Assembly (NCBI GenBank): GCA_031180595.1
Contig: JAPSLQ010000013.1
Location: forward strand, 1 to 38,088
Origin: Isoptericola sp.
GTDB lineage: Bacteria > Actinomycetota > Actinomycetes > Actinomycetales > Cellulomonadaceae
Reading direction: 5' to 3'
Length of the DNA: 38,088 nucleotides
The translations under genes and the position numbers were made by a program. Shown one piece after another: positions 8,224-17,004 of the stretch (position 1 is the stretch's first letter; every line of letters starts with the position of its first letter). A model generated the notes under the pieces. That model saw only the letters and a list, made by a program, of their open reading frames with translations, made no database searches and had not been told where the DNA came from.

Positions 8224-10920
8224 TCATCGACTCGTGAGGGGAGCGCACTGCCCCGTGACCGGCCCGTCGAACGTGCTCGGCAGGTCGGCATCGGTCGCGT
8301 CGACCGTGTTGCCCGCGCAGACGAGCGGGCCGTCGATCTCGCTGCCGGCGATGACGAGCGATCCCGCCGTGCCGGTGACGTGCACCGGCCCGTCGACCGA
8401 GGTTCGTCGCAGCTCGACGGTCGAGGCGGTGTCCGTGATGCGGACAGGCCCCGTCACGGTTGTGCGGGTGAGGTGGACGCCTTCGGCGGCCGTCGTGGTC
8501 ACCGGGCCCTCGATGGTTGCGTCGTCGGCCACCAGGGTCGCTCCGGCGCCGACCTCGACGGGCCCCGTGACGGTGCCGCTCAGGCACAGCACGCCCGGAC
8601 GTGCCGTGAGGCGGCCGTCGTGGCCGTCGACCGTCGTGTCGCAGGTCCACGGTGTCAGCGCGTACGTGACGGAGATCTGCGAGTTGGTCGCGGGGCGCAC
8701 GACGCGCACGGACCGTTCGCCCTCGCTCGCGTCCGAGGCCTCGTGGACGGTAAGCCGGAGCGAGCCGTCGTCCCCGACGTGGCGGGCGCCGAGTGAACGG
8801 CCGTCGACGTACGGCTCGACGAGCTCTCGGGGTCCGAACCCGGCGAGGCTCACGACGACGTCGTCTCCGGGGTGGGCGGAACGGGTGGACAACGTCACCG
8901 ACGCGGCGCGAGCCGTGGAACGCGTGTACTCCCACGCCGTCGTGTCCCGGCCGAGGTAGATGTGACCGTTGTTGCTCAGCACGCCGTAGGACGCCGGCCG
9001 GAACCACTGCGCCCGGCTGAGCGACTCGGTGTCGATCGAGTACGCGCGTGCCTGCGTGACGACGTCGAGGCGGTCTGTGTACGGGTCGATCCAGAGCCGG
9101 GCGCCGACCCATGCGTACTGGATCGACTCCCACGGGTAGGGCTCGTACGTGCGCGTGGCGAGGACGGCACCCGTCGCCGGGTCGATCTTCACCACAGAGT
9201 TGGGCGAGTGCGTCCAGAGCGTGCCGTGGCGGTCGACCACGAGCTCCCCGTAGGCGCCAGTCCCTGCCAAGGGAGCGACCTGCCACAGCAGGCGCCGCTC
9301 CTCGACGTCGTAGGCGAACACGCGAGCGTCGGTATCGCTCGGGCGTGGCGCCCCCGCACCGCCGAACACTGAGGTCGCACCGTAGAGCACACCGTCGACG
9401 TAGGTGAGGCCCACGACGCTGTGACCCGGGACGACGTCGACGAACCAGTGCTCACGGCTGGTGGTGTCGAGCAGGGTCAGGCCGCCGCCGGGCATGCCGT
9501 TGGCTGCGACGGTGCCGATGGCGAGGTGCTCGCCTGCCGACGCCATGGCGAACGGCCGCGACTGCCCGTGCTCGTAGAGGCGCAGCTCGAGCGAGGGGTT
9601 GACGCCGCGGCGGTAGGGCTCCGACGGGTCGTAGCGGTAGATCGCCCCGGATGGGTACGTGCCGACCCAGAGCGCACCGTCATGCGTCGTCATGCCCTCG
9701 GCCTGTCCGACCTCGGGCGCGAAGCCGCGCTTCTCACCGGTCACCGTGTCGAAGCTGGCGAGCCCCCCGGCGAGGTACGAGCCGAAATAGATGCGACCGT
9801 CAGGGCCGGTCGTCAACGATCGGATGGGCGCCGGTGCGCCGACGACGTCGGCACTGCGCTCCTCGCCCTCGCCGGTCACGGGGTTGTAGACGAAGTAGCC
9901 ACCCTGGTGGTCGGCGCCAACGACGCTCAACCCGGGCCACCTGCCGGAGCCGTCGTCGAGAGGCAGGAATCCGAACGCGCGGACGTCGGAGACCCCGGTC
10001 AGACTCGTCGGCTCGTAGGACCTGGACTCGAGGTCGTAGGCGTGCAGCGTGCGGTCGCGGACGAAGAACACCGTGCGGCCGTCCTCGGCGACGGGTGACA
10101 CGAAGAGGCCGTGCGCGCGGTCGATGGAGTCGATCCATTGCCCGGCCGCGATGTCGTAGACGTGCAGCGGCTCCGGGGCGCCGCCGCGGCTGAAGCGCGC
10201 GAAGAGCAGCCCACCGCGCACGTCGAGGTCGTAGACGTACTGCAGGGCGGCTGCCCCCTCGGGAAGCGGGATGGCGGTGCGCCACCCGGAGTCGACGTCG
10301 ATCGCGGTGATGGTCGGGGTTGCGCCAGTGCCGGCGTAGATCGTGCCGTCGGCCACGGTGATCGAGCGGACGATGAGGTTGGTGGTGTCGGGGACGGGGC
10401 CGTAGTCACGAGTCCGGCCGGTCCGTGGGTCGTACTGGAAGACGTGTCCGCCGAGCTGGCCCGTACCGCCGTAGACGCGGCCCTCCTCGTCGTGTGTGAC
10501 CGACCAGATGAACGTCTCCCCGGCGACCTGCTGGCCGAGGTCTTCGACGCTCGTGCTCCCCGGGGTGTACCGAAAGAGCCTGCCCTCGCCGTACGAGCCG
10601 ACGTACACGTCGCCGTTCGGCGTCACGTCGACGGCCCAGGACCCGGATGCGCCGGGCATCACCGCCTCGAATGTGCGCTCGCCCGTGCGTGCATCGACCG
10701 CGCTGAAGACAGCAGGCGACCCTGAGGAGACGTAGAAGATGAGCGGCTCGCCGTCGGGCCCCAGGCCGACCTGGGAGCCGGGGGCCGTGATGCCGTCGAG
10801 GGGTAGGGGACTGATCTGCTCGAACGTCGGTGTCGGATCCGACGCCACGGCCGGTGTCGTCAGCCCGATCGCGACGAGCGTGGCGAGCGCCTTGGCTGCG
10901 ATCGACGTGCGGATTTGCAT
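8224..10920 (-). CDS. Secreted beta-propeller protein P2 with Ig-like insert and C-terminal Cys-flanked repeat tail
   Basis: Signal peptide MQIRTSIAAKALATLVAIGLTTPAVA; blades paralogous to P1 (VYVGSYGEGRLFRYTPG, VYGGTGQLGGHVFQYDPRTG); tail CDTTVDGHDGRLTARPGVLCLSGTVTGPV...GPLVCAGN...VTGQCAPL; RBS GAAGGAG. Confidence 0.8.
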   Translation of the reverse strand: MQIRTSIAAKALATLVAIGLTTPAVASDPTPTFEQISPLPLDGITAPGSQVGLGPDGEPLIFYVSSGSPAVFSAVDARTGERTFEAVMPGASGSWAVDVTPNGDVYVGSYGEGRLFRYTPGSTSVEDLGQQVAGETFIWSVTHDEEGRVYGGTGQLGGHVFQYDPRTGRTRDYGPVPDTTNLIVRSITVADGTIYAGTGATPTITAIDVDSGWRTAIPLPEGAAALQYVYDLDVRGGLLFARFSRGGAPEPLHVYDIAAGQWIDSIDRAHGLFVSPVAEDGRTVFFVRDRTLHAYDLESRSYEPTSLTGVSDVRAFGFLPLDDGSGRWPGLSVVGADHQGGYFVYNPVTGEGEERSADVVGAPAPIRSLTTGPDGRIYFGSYLAGGLASFDTVTGEKRGFAPEVGQAEGMTTHDGALWVGTYPSGAIYRYDPSEPYRRGVNPSLELRLYEHGQSRPFAMASAGEHLAIGTVAANGMPGGGLTLLDTTSREHWFVDVVPGHSVVGLTYVDGVLYGATSVFGGAGAPRPSDTDARVFAYDVEERRLLWQVAPLAGTGAYGELVVDRHGTLWTHSPNSVVKIDPATGAVLATRTYEPYPWESIQYAWVGARLWIDPYTDRLDVVTQARAYSIDTESLSRAQWFRPASYGVLSNNGHIYLGRDTTAWEYTRSTARAASVTLSTRSAHPGDDVVVSLAGFGPRELVEPYVDGRSLGARHVGDDGSLRLTVHEASDASEGERSVRVVRPATNSQISVTYALTPWTCDTTVDGHDGRLTARPGVLCLSGTVTGPVEVGAGATLVADDATIEGPVTTTAAEGVHLTRTTVTGPVRITDTASTVELRRTSVDGPVHVTGTAGSLVIAGSEIDGPLVCAGNTVDATDADLPSTFDGPVTGQCAPLTSR

Positions 10921-11012
10921 CTCGTGTGCTCCTTCGAACTTCGTTGTTCGTCCGGTCGCCGAGGGCGCCACGCGGTCGGCGTGGCGCGTGAAGCGTCCTG
11001 TGGCGGTGTGCA

Positions 11013-11040
11013 TTGACAGCCCGCCCGCACCGTGGATAGT
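11013..11040 (+). promoter_or_regulatory. Putative promoter of the ABC importer/amidohydrolase/aminotransferase operon
   Basis: TTGACA (11013-11018), 16 bp spacer, GATAGT (11035-11040), upstream of GTG at 11091. Confidence 0.5.
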
Positions 11041-11049
11041 TTCGGTGCA

Positions 11050-11063
11050 GTCCGAAATCGGAC
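11050..11063. promoter_or_regulatory. Candidate operator palindrome GTCCGA-AA-TCGGAC
   Basis: Perfect 6-bp arms just downstream of the putative -10; overlaps a second inverted repeat TTTCGG-tgcagt-CCGAAA (11040-11057). Confidence 0.5.
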
Positions 11064-11090
11064 GACCTCATCTCACCATCGGAGGGCGAT

Positions 11091-12353
11091 GTGCACAAGA
11101 GACTCGCTGTTCCCGCCGCCGCGGCCGCCTCGCTCTTGGCGCTGACCGCGTGCGGGGGCGGGGACGGCGCCCCAGAGGGATCGGGCGGTGGCGAGCAGTC
11201 GACCGTCACGGTCTGGATGTACCCGGTGATCCCTGATGAGCAGGCGAGCCAGGCGTACTGGGCCGGAGTCGAGGAGGACTTCGAGGCGCAGCACGGCGAG
11301 ATCGACCTCGTCGTCGAGCTCCAGCCGTGGGACAACCGGGACGAGAAGATCGCGACGGCGCTCGCCTCAGGCCGCGGTCCGGACCTGGTCCTGCTCACCG
11401 CCGACCAGACGCTCAACTATCACGCGACCGGGGGTCTCAAGCCGCTCGACGACGTGATCGAGCCCTCGGAGTTCTACCCTCAGACCATCGACGCCGTGAC
11501 GTACGACGGCAGCGTCTACGGCTACCCGATCTACCAGACGTCGACGACGACGGTCTACAACACAGCCTTGTTCGAGCAGGCCGGGATCGAGGAGCTGCCC
11601 ACGACGTGGGACGAAGTCCTTGCCGCCGCGCCCGCGCTCGCGGAGCAGGGTGTGGCCGTCATGGACTACTCCGGCTCGCCGAACATGACGCTCAACCTCA
11701 GCTTCTACCCGTTGCTCTGGCAGGCGGGAGGCTCCGTCTTCACCGAGGACGGCTCCGACGTGGCGTTCGACGGCCCCGAGGGTGTCGCCGCGCTGGAGTT
11801 CCTCGTCGACCTGCAGGCGGCCGGTGGGCTTCCGCCGGACGCCGCAACCAAGGCCAACGCGATCGAGGGTGGCGCACTCGGCACCGGGGCGGCGGCCATG
11901 GGATATGCCGTCACGCTCGCCGAGGTCCAGCAGCTGCAGGCCGCGGTCGGTGAGGAGAACGTCGTGGTCGGCGAGCCGCTCACCGGCGTCGAGCAGGTCA
12001 CGTTCGGCACGCCCGGCGTGCTGGCCCTGACGACGATCAACGAGGACCCGGAGGCGGCCGCGAAGGTGGCGCAGTACCTCGGCTCGGCGGAGGTGAGCGC
12101 CGGCCTGCACGAGGCGTCCGGCACCTACCCGGTGCGACTCGACGCCGACACCTCTGGCTCCGACGAGCTCACGACGGCGTTCATCGACGCGCTCGACTAC
12201 GCTCGCCCGGGCGAGGTCGTCCCGAGCGCACGTCAGGTCATGGCCGCCCTGAGTCCGCACTTGCAGGCGGCCCTGCAGGGGACGGTCTCGGCCCAGGAGG
12301 CGCTCGACGCCGCCGCGGCCGAGGCTCGCCAGATCATCGAGCGGGCTTCCTGA
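11091..12353 (+). CDS. CUT1-type sugar ABC transporter substrate-binding lipoprotein
   Basis: MHKRLAVPAAAAASLLALTACGGGDG lipobox; VTVWMYPVIPDEQASQAYWAGVEEDFEAQHGEIDLVVELQPWDNRDEKIATALASGRGPDLVLL; RBS GGAGGG. Confidence 0.9.
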   Translation: MHKRLAVPAAAAASLLALTACGGGDGAPEGSGGGEQSTVTVWMYPVIPDEQASQAYWAGVEEDFEAQHGEIDLVVELQPWDNRDEKIATALASGRGPDLVLLTADQTLNYHATGGLKPLDDVIEPSEFYPQTIDAVTYDGSVYGYPIYQTSTTTVYNTALFEQAGIEELPTTWDEVLAAAPALAEQGVAVMDYSGSPNMTLNLSFYPLLWQAGGSVFTEDGSDVAFDGPEGVAALEFLVDLQAAGGLPPDAATKANAIEGGALGTGAAAMGYAVTLAEVQQLQAAVGEENVVVGEPLTGVEQVTFGTPGVLALTTINEDPEAAAKVAQYLGSAEVSAGLHEASGTYPVRLDADTSGSDELTTAFIDALDYARPGEVVPSARQVMAALSPHLQAALQGTVSAQEALDAAAAEARQIIERAS

Positions 12354-12367
12354 CGCATCCGTCACGC

Positions 12368-12400
12368 GGTGGCCGGCCGGGAAGCAGCCGGCCGGCCACC
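12368..12400 (+). other. Intergenic hairpin between SBP and permease genes
   Basis: GGTGGCCGGCCGG-gaagcag-CCGGCCGGCCACC: perfect 13-bp stem, 7-nt loop. Confidence 0.85.
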
Positions 12401-12422
12401 GTCACTCACCTCGAAGGCAACC

Positions 12423-13379
12423 ATGGCGCTCACGAAGCACAGGTCAGATCCGCCCACGACCGTGGCCGCCGCCCCCGGCGTGTCGCCCTTGGGCCGGCGT
12501 GCGGTGCCGCTGCGAGCACGGCTGCGCGAGCCGCTCGCCGGTCTGCTGTTCGTCCTTCCGATGCTCGTCCTGTTCGCGATATTCCGGTTCGTGCCGACCC
12601 TCGGTGCCGCCGGCATGAGCTTCACGGACTACCGTCTCAGCGGCGAGTTCTCCTTCGTCGGCGTCGAGAACTACGGGCGGCTCATGGGCGACCCGTTGTT
12701 CCTCCAGAGCCTCCGAACCACGCTGGTGTACGCCGCCATCTACGTTCCGATGGTCTTCGTCGTCGCGATGGGGACCGCGCTCCTCCTGCACCATGTCGTG
12801 TGGGCGAGGGGCCTCTTCCGCGGAGCGCTCTTCCTGCCGTACGTCACGTCGTTCGTCCTCGCCGGCATCATCTGGACGTGGGTCTACCAGACCGACGGTC
12901 TCGTCAACGGCCTGCTGCGGTCGGCGGGTCAGGACGCCGTCCCGTTCCTCTCGGGCGACCAGCTGCTCGTCCTGTCGTCGTTGAGCGTGGTATCGGCATG
13001 GCGTGGATTCGGCTACTCCATGCTCATCCTGCTCGCTGGCCTGAAGAACATCCCCGAGGAGCTCACCGAGGCCGCGATGCTCGACGGTGCGGGCCCGGTG
13101 CAGCGCTTCATCCGCATCACGTTCCCGCTGCTGCGCCCGGTCGTGTTCTTCGTCGCCGTGATCGAGACGATCGCCGCGTTCCAGGTGTTCGACACGATCT
13201 ACGTCATGACGGGCGGTGGACCCGCCCGCGCGAGCTACTCGCTCGTGTTCATGCTCTACGACCAGGGCTTCCAGTTCTTCGACTTCGGCTACGCGGCCAC
13301 GGTGGGCATCGCCCTGTTCCTCATCGTCTTCGTCATCTCGATCGTCCAGCGCCGCTTCCTCGACCGGGAGACCACATGA
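12423..13379 (+). CDS. Sugar ABC transporter permease (MalF/UgpA-like)
   Basis: GLLFVLPMLVLFAIFRFVPTLGAAGMSFTDY...VENYGRLM...EELTEAAMLDGAGPVQRFIRITFPLLRP (EAA motif). Confidence 0.9.
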   Translation: MALTKHRSDPPTTVAAAPGVSPLGRRAVPLRARLREPLAGLLFVLPMLVLFAIFRFVPTLGAAGMSFTDYRLSGEFSFVGVENYGRLMGDPLFLQSLRTTLVYAAIYVPMVFVVAMGTALLLHHVVWARGLFRGALFLPYVTSFVLAGIIWTWVYQTDGLVNGLLRSAGQDAVPFLSGDQLLVLSSLSVVSAWRGFGYSMLILLAGLKNIPEELTEAAMLDGAGPVQRFIRITFPLLRPVVFFVAVIETIAAFQVFDTIYVMTGGGPARASYSLVFMLYDQGFQFFDFGYAATVGIALFLIVFVISIVQRRFLDRETT

Positions 13380-14272
13380 CCGTCGAAGCGAGCACCGCCC
13401 CCGGGGAAGCGGGCACCGGTGCCACCACGACCCACGTCCCCGGCTCGGCCGGCGTCTCCCGCCGCCGGACGCACCGCCAGCCGTGGGCCATCGCGCTGCT
13501 CGTCGTCGCGTCGCTCTTCACGGTGGGCCCGTTTCTCGCCGTGTTCATCCTCGCCCTGAGCCCGGCAGGCGCCCCGACGATCCCGTTCCAGTGGCCTGAG
13601 GCGCTCACGCTCGACAACGTCTCACGGGTGCTCGGCGCGCGGAGCTTCGTGCGGTGGACGCTCAACTCGTTCGTCTACTCGGTCGTCTCGGTCGTCGTCA
13701 TCCTCCTGACGGCCGCCATGGCCGGGTACGCGTTCGCAAAGAAGCGGTTCCCGGGACGCGACGTGCTCCTGTGGTCCTTCCTGGCGACCCTGATGGTGCC
13801 CGTGCAGGCGACGATCATCCCGATGTTCGTGCTCGTGGCGGGCCTCGACGGCGTCGATACCTTCTGGGGGCTCATCGTGCCGACGCTCGCGAACTCGCAG
13901 GCGGTGTTCCTCATGCGCCAGTTCATCCGCGGGCTACCCGACGAGCTGTTCGACGCTGCCCGCATCGACGGGGCAGGGGAGTGGACGACGTTCTGGCGGA
14001 TCGTCCTCCCGCTCACCCGGCCCGTGCTCGCCACGCTCGGGATCTTCGTCTTCCTCTGGCACTGGAACGACTTCCTGTGGCCGCTGATCATCGCGCAGTC
14101 CGACGAGATGCGGACGCTCACCGTGGGCCTGTCGACTTTGAGTGCCGAGAACGTCGCGGTCGCGGACCTGATGGCGGCCGCCGCGGTCAGCGTGGTGCCG
14201 TGCCTTCTGGTGTTCGCTTTCCTGCAGCGCTACCTCGTCAACAGCATCGCCTCGACCGGGATCAAGGGCTGA
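13376..14272 (+). CDS. Sugar ABC transporter permease (MalG/UgpE-like)
   Basis: FAKKRFPGRDVLLWSFLATLMVPVQATIIPMFVL...DELFDAARIDGAGEWTTFWRIVLPLTRPVLATLGIFVFLWHWNDFLWPLI; ATGA overlap with preceding gene. Confidence 0.9.
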   Translation: MTVEASTAPGEAGTGATTTHVPGSAGVSRRRTHRQPWAIALLVVASLFTVGPFLAVFILALSPAGAPTIPFQWPEALTLDNVSRVLGARSFVRWTLNSFVYSVVSVVVILLTAAMAGYAFAKKRFPGRDVLLWSFLATLMVPVQATIIPMFVLVAGLDGVDTFWGLIVPTLANSQAVFLMRQFIRGLPDELFDAARIDGAGEWTTFWRIVLPLTRPVLATLGIFVFLWHWNDFLWPLIIAQSDEMRTLTVGLSTLSAENVAVADLMAAAAVSVVPCLLVFAFLQRYLVNSIASTGIKG

Positions 14273-14273
14273 C

Positions 14274-15020
14274 GTGCGGGTCGTCGACGCACACCGGTTG
14301 CTCGGTCCCCGGCCGACAGGTCCGGGGCCGGACACTGTCGTCGAGCTCCTGGACGACCTCGACCGCCTGGAGATCACCGAGGCTGCCGTGACGCCGAGCT
14401 GGATGATCCACGGCGACCCTCGTGCTGGCGCGGAGTACGAGACCGCGCGTGGGCTCACCGTCGACGACGAGCTCCGGGCAGCGGCCGGGCGCCTCACCCT
14501 GGTACCCGTCGTCGTCCCGGCGTCGGCCGGCACGGGCTGGCCCGCCTCGCCCGACGAGGTACGTGCGGGCCTCGTGCGCGCGTGCCCCGTGCGACACCGG
14601 TTCGACCTGCTCGGCCCGACGGCGACGGCCTGGTGGCATGCGTTGGACGAACGAGGCGTCGCGCTCGCGGTCGACGCATCCGAGTGCGGCCTGCGGCCGG
14701 TCGCCGCGCTGGCCGCGGCGGTGCCGGGCCTGCGCGTGCTCATCCTCTCGCCCGGGTATCGGGAGCTTCGCCGTCTCGCCGAGCTTCTCGAGCACGCACC
14801 CAGACTGCACCTCGAGACCGGGACGATCATCGCCGCAGGCGCCTTGGAGTGGCTCGCCCGGACGGTCGGGGCGCACCGGCTCGTGTTCGGCACCGGCGCG
14901 CCGGTCTGGGACGCCGCCGGGCCGCGGTTCCAGCTCGACCACCTCGACCTGCCGCGTGCCGACGTCGCCCGCATCGCCCACGGCAGCTGGGTGGACCTCG
15001 CCGGCGAGGGGACCGCATGA
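14274..15020 (+). CDS. Degenerate amidohydrolase-fold protein (pAH1)
   Basis: VVDAHRLLG...LEWLARTVGAHRLVFGTGAPVWD: Amidohydro_2-like layout, but second His of HxH and terminal FGSD Asp not conserved. Confidence 0.65.
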   Translation: MRVVDAHRLLGPRPTGPGPDTVVELLDDLDRLEITEAAVTPSWMIHGDPRAGAEYETARGLTVDDELRAAAGRLTLVPVVVPASAGTGWPASPDEVRAGLVRACPVRHRFDLLGPTATAWWHALDERGVALAVDASECGLRPVAALAAAVPGLRVLILSPGYRELRRLAELLEHAPRLHLETGTIIAAGALEWLARTVGAHRLVFGTGAPVWDAAGPRFQLDHLDLPRADVARIAHGSWVDLAGEGTA

Positions 15021-15811
15021 GCGCGATCGACATCCACGGGCACCTCGGGACGTGGAGCGACTTCTTCGTGCCAGAGCCTTCAGCCGCGTGGCTGGTCGCG
15101 ACGAACCGGCGCATCGGGATCACCGCGGTCGGGGTCTCCCACCTCGTGGCGGTCGGTCATGACACCGCCGTGGGCAACCGCATGGCACTCGCGGCCGCCG
15201 CGGCGTACCCGGAGAAGATCGGCGTGTGGCTCGTGGCGAACCCGCACCGCGGGAGCGAGGTCGAGACGCTCGACAGACAGCTCGACCTGCCCGGTGTGTG
15301 GGGACTCAAGCTGCATCCGGACGTCCACGAGCACCCAGTCGACGGCCCCGGGTACGAGCCGTTCCTGCGGCTCGCCGCCGAGCACCGCGCGCCCGTGCTC
15401 ACGCACGGGCAGACCCGGTCGCCGTGGTCGGACCCGGAGGCGGTCGCGTCCGTCGCAGGGAGCCACCCCGGCGTCGACCTGCTCATGGGCCACGCGGGCC
15501 TGTGGCCCGACGGCTTCCGGCGGGCTGCGACGCTCGCGCGTGCGCACGACCGGCTCTACCTCGAGACCTGCGGCTCGCGGCTGACCGACGCCTGGCTCGA
15601 GCGGCTGGTGTCGTGGGCGGGGCCCGAGAAGGTGCTCTTCGGTAGCGACGCGTGCTTCCTCGACCCGCGCGTCGGGCTCGGCAAGGTGCTGCACGCGCGG
15701 CTGGGCCAGGAGGAGAAGGAGCTCGTGCTCGGCGGCAACGCCCGCCGCATCCTGGGTGGTCGACTGTCCGCGCCCCGTCACGCGGGGCATGACGACGAAG
15801 GAGGACGATGA
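15017..15811 (+). CDS. Amidohydrolase family protein (AH1)
   Basis: IDIHGHLG...WGLKLHPDVHEHP...VLTHGQT...LLMGHAGL...VLFGSDACF...GNARRILG; ATGA overlap with pAH1. Confidence 0.85.
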   Translation: MSAIDIHGHLGTWSDFFVPEPSAAWLVATNRRIGITAVGVSHLVAVGHDTAVGNRMALAAAAAYPEKIGVWLVANPHRGSEVETLDRQLDLPGVWGLKLHPDVHEHPVDGPGYEPFLRLAAEHRAPVLTHGQTRSPWSDPEAVASVAGSHPGVDLLMGHAGLWPDGFRRAATLARAHDRLYLETCGSRLTDAWLERLVSWAGPEKVLFGSDACFLDPRVGLGKVLHARLGQEEKELVLGGNARRILGGRLSAPRHAGHDDEGGR

Positions 15812-17004
15812 GCGTGCTCGCCATCGACGGCGGCCGGCCCGCGCACCCCGGCCCGTGGCCCCAGTGGCCCCCGGCGCCGGCGCCTGACCAGCGCGCGCTG
15901 CTCGAGGAGGTGGTCGCATCGGGCGCCTGGGGGTCGACGTCGGGGCCGTTGTGCGACCGCTTCGCGAACCGGTTTGCGGCCGCGCACGGCGTCGAGCACG
16001 GCGTCGCGTTGACCAACGGCACGCTCGCGCTCTTCGTGGCGCTCCAGGCCGCCGGCATCGGGCCGGGCGACGAGGTCGTCGTCCCCGGCTACACCTTCAT
16101 CGCGTGCGCCACGTCGGTGCTGCTCGCGGGCGCCACGCCGGTGATCGCCGACGTCGACCCCGATCATCTGCACCTGAGCGGTGAGACGCTCGAGGCGGCC
16201 GTAGGCGAGCGGACGCGAGCCGTCATGGTCGTCCACCTCGCCGGCAGCCCGGCGCCGATGCGCGAGCTGACCGAGGTCGCCGCGCGCGAAGGCCTCGTCG
16301 TCGTCGAGGACGCCGCGCAGGCGCACGGCGCGCGCTACCGCGACGCCCCGGTCGGCTCCCTCGGCGACATGGGCACGTTCAGCTTCCAGTCGAGCAAGGC
16401 GATGACGGCGGGGGAGGGCGGCCTGGTCGTCAGCCGCGACCGCGAGCTCGCCGATCGCGCGTGGTCGCTCTGCAACGTCGGACGCGAGCGTGGGGGTGCG
16501 TGGTACCACCACGCCACGGTCGGGTGGAACCTGCGGATGACCGAGTTCCAGGCCGCGCTGCTGCTGCCCTGGCTCGACCGTCTCGACGACGAGATCGCCG
16601 CGCGCGAGCGCTTCGCGCGAGCGTTCGCGCGGTCGCTCGACGACGCGGGAGTCGGTGCTGCGGTGCTGCCCGACCCCGAGGGCACGACCCGCAGCTCTCA
16701 CCATCTGCTCATGGTCGACCTCGGTGACGACGTCGACCGCTCGTGGGCGGCCGCAGCGCTCGCGGCCGAGGGCGTACCGGTGGACCTTGGCTACCCAGCG
16801 CTCGGTTCGGTCGAGGCGGTGGCCCGGCATGCGCGGGTCCTGCCGACGCCGGGTCTCGGCGCGCGGGCGGAGCGGACGGTGTGGTTGCGCCAGCCGATGC
16901 TCATGGCCGCCGAGGACGACGCGGCTCAGGCAGGCGAGGCGTTCGCGCGTGTGCTCGGCGACCGGCGCGCGACCGGAGTGAGCCTTCAGAGCCGCAGCCG
17001 GTAG
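15808..17004 (+). CDS. DegT/DnrJ/EryC1/StrS family PLP-dependent aminotransferase (AT1)
   Basis: AHGVEHGVALTNGTLALFVALQAAGIGPGDEVVVPGYTFIA...FSFQSSKAMTAGEGGLVVS (putative PLP Lys)...WNLRMTEFQAAL. Confidence 0.9.
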   Translation: MSVLAIDGGRPAHPGPWPQWPPAPAPDQRALLEEVVASGAWGSTSGPLCDRFANRFAAAHGVEHGVALTNGTLALFVALQAAGIGPGDEVVVPGYTFIACATSVLLAGATPVIADVDPDHLHLSGETLEAAVGERTRAVMVVHLAGSPAPMRELTEVAAREGLVVVEDAAQAHGARYRDAPVGSLGDMGTFSFQSSKAMTAGEGGLVVSRDRELADRAWSLCNVGRERGGAWYHHATVGWNLRMTEFQAALLLPWLDRLDDEIAARERFARAFARSLDDAGVGAAVLPDPEGTTRSSHHLLMVDLGDDVDRSWAAAALAAEGVPVDLGYPALGSVEAVARHARVLPTPGLGARAERTVWLRQPMLMAAEDDAAQAGEAFARVLGDRRATGVSLQSRSR

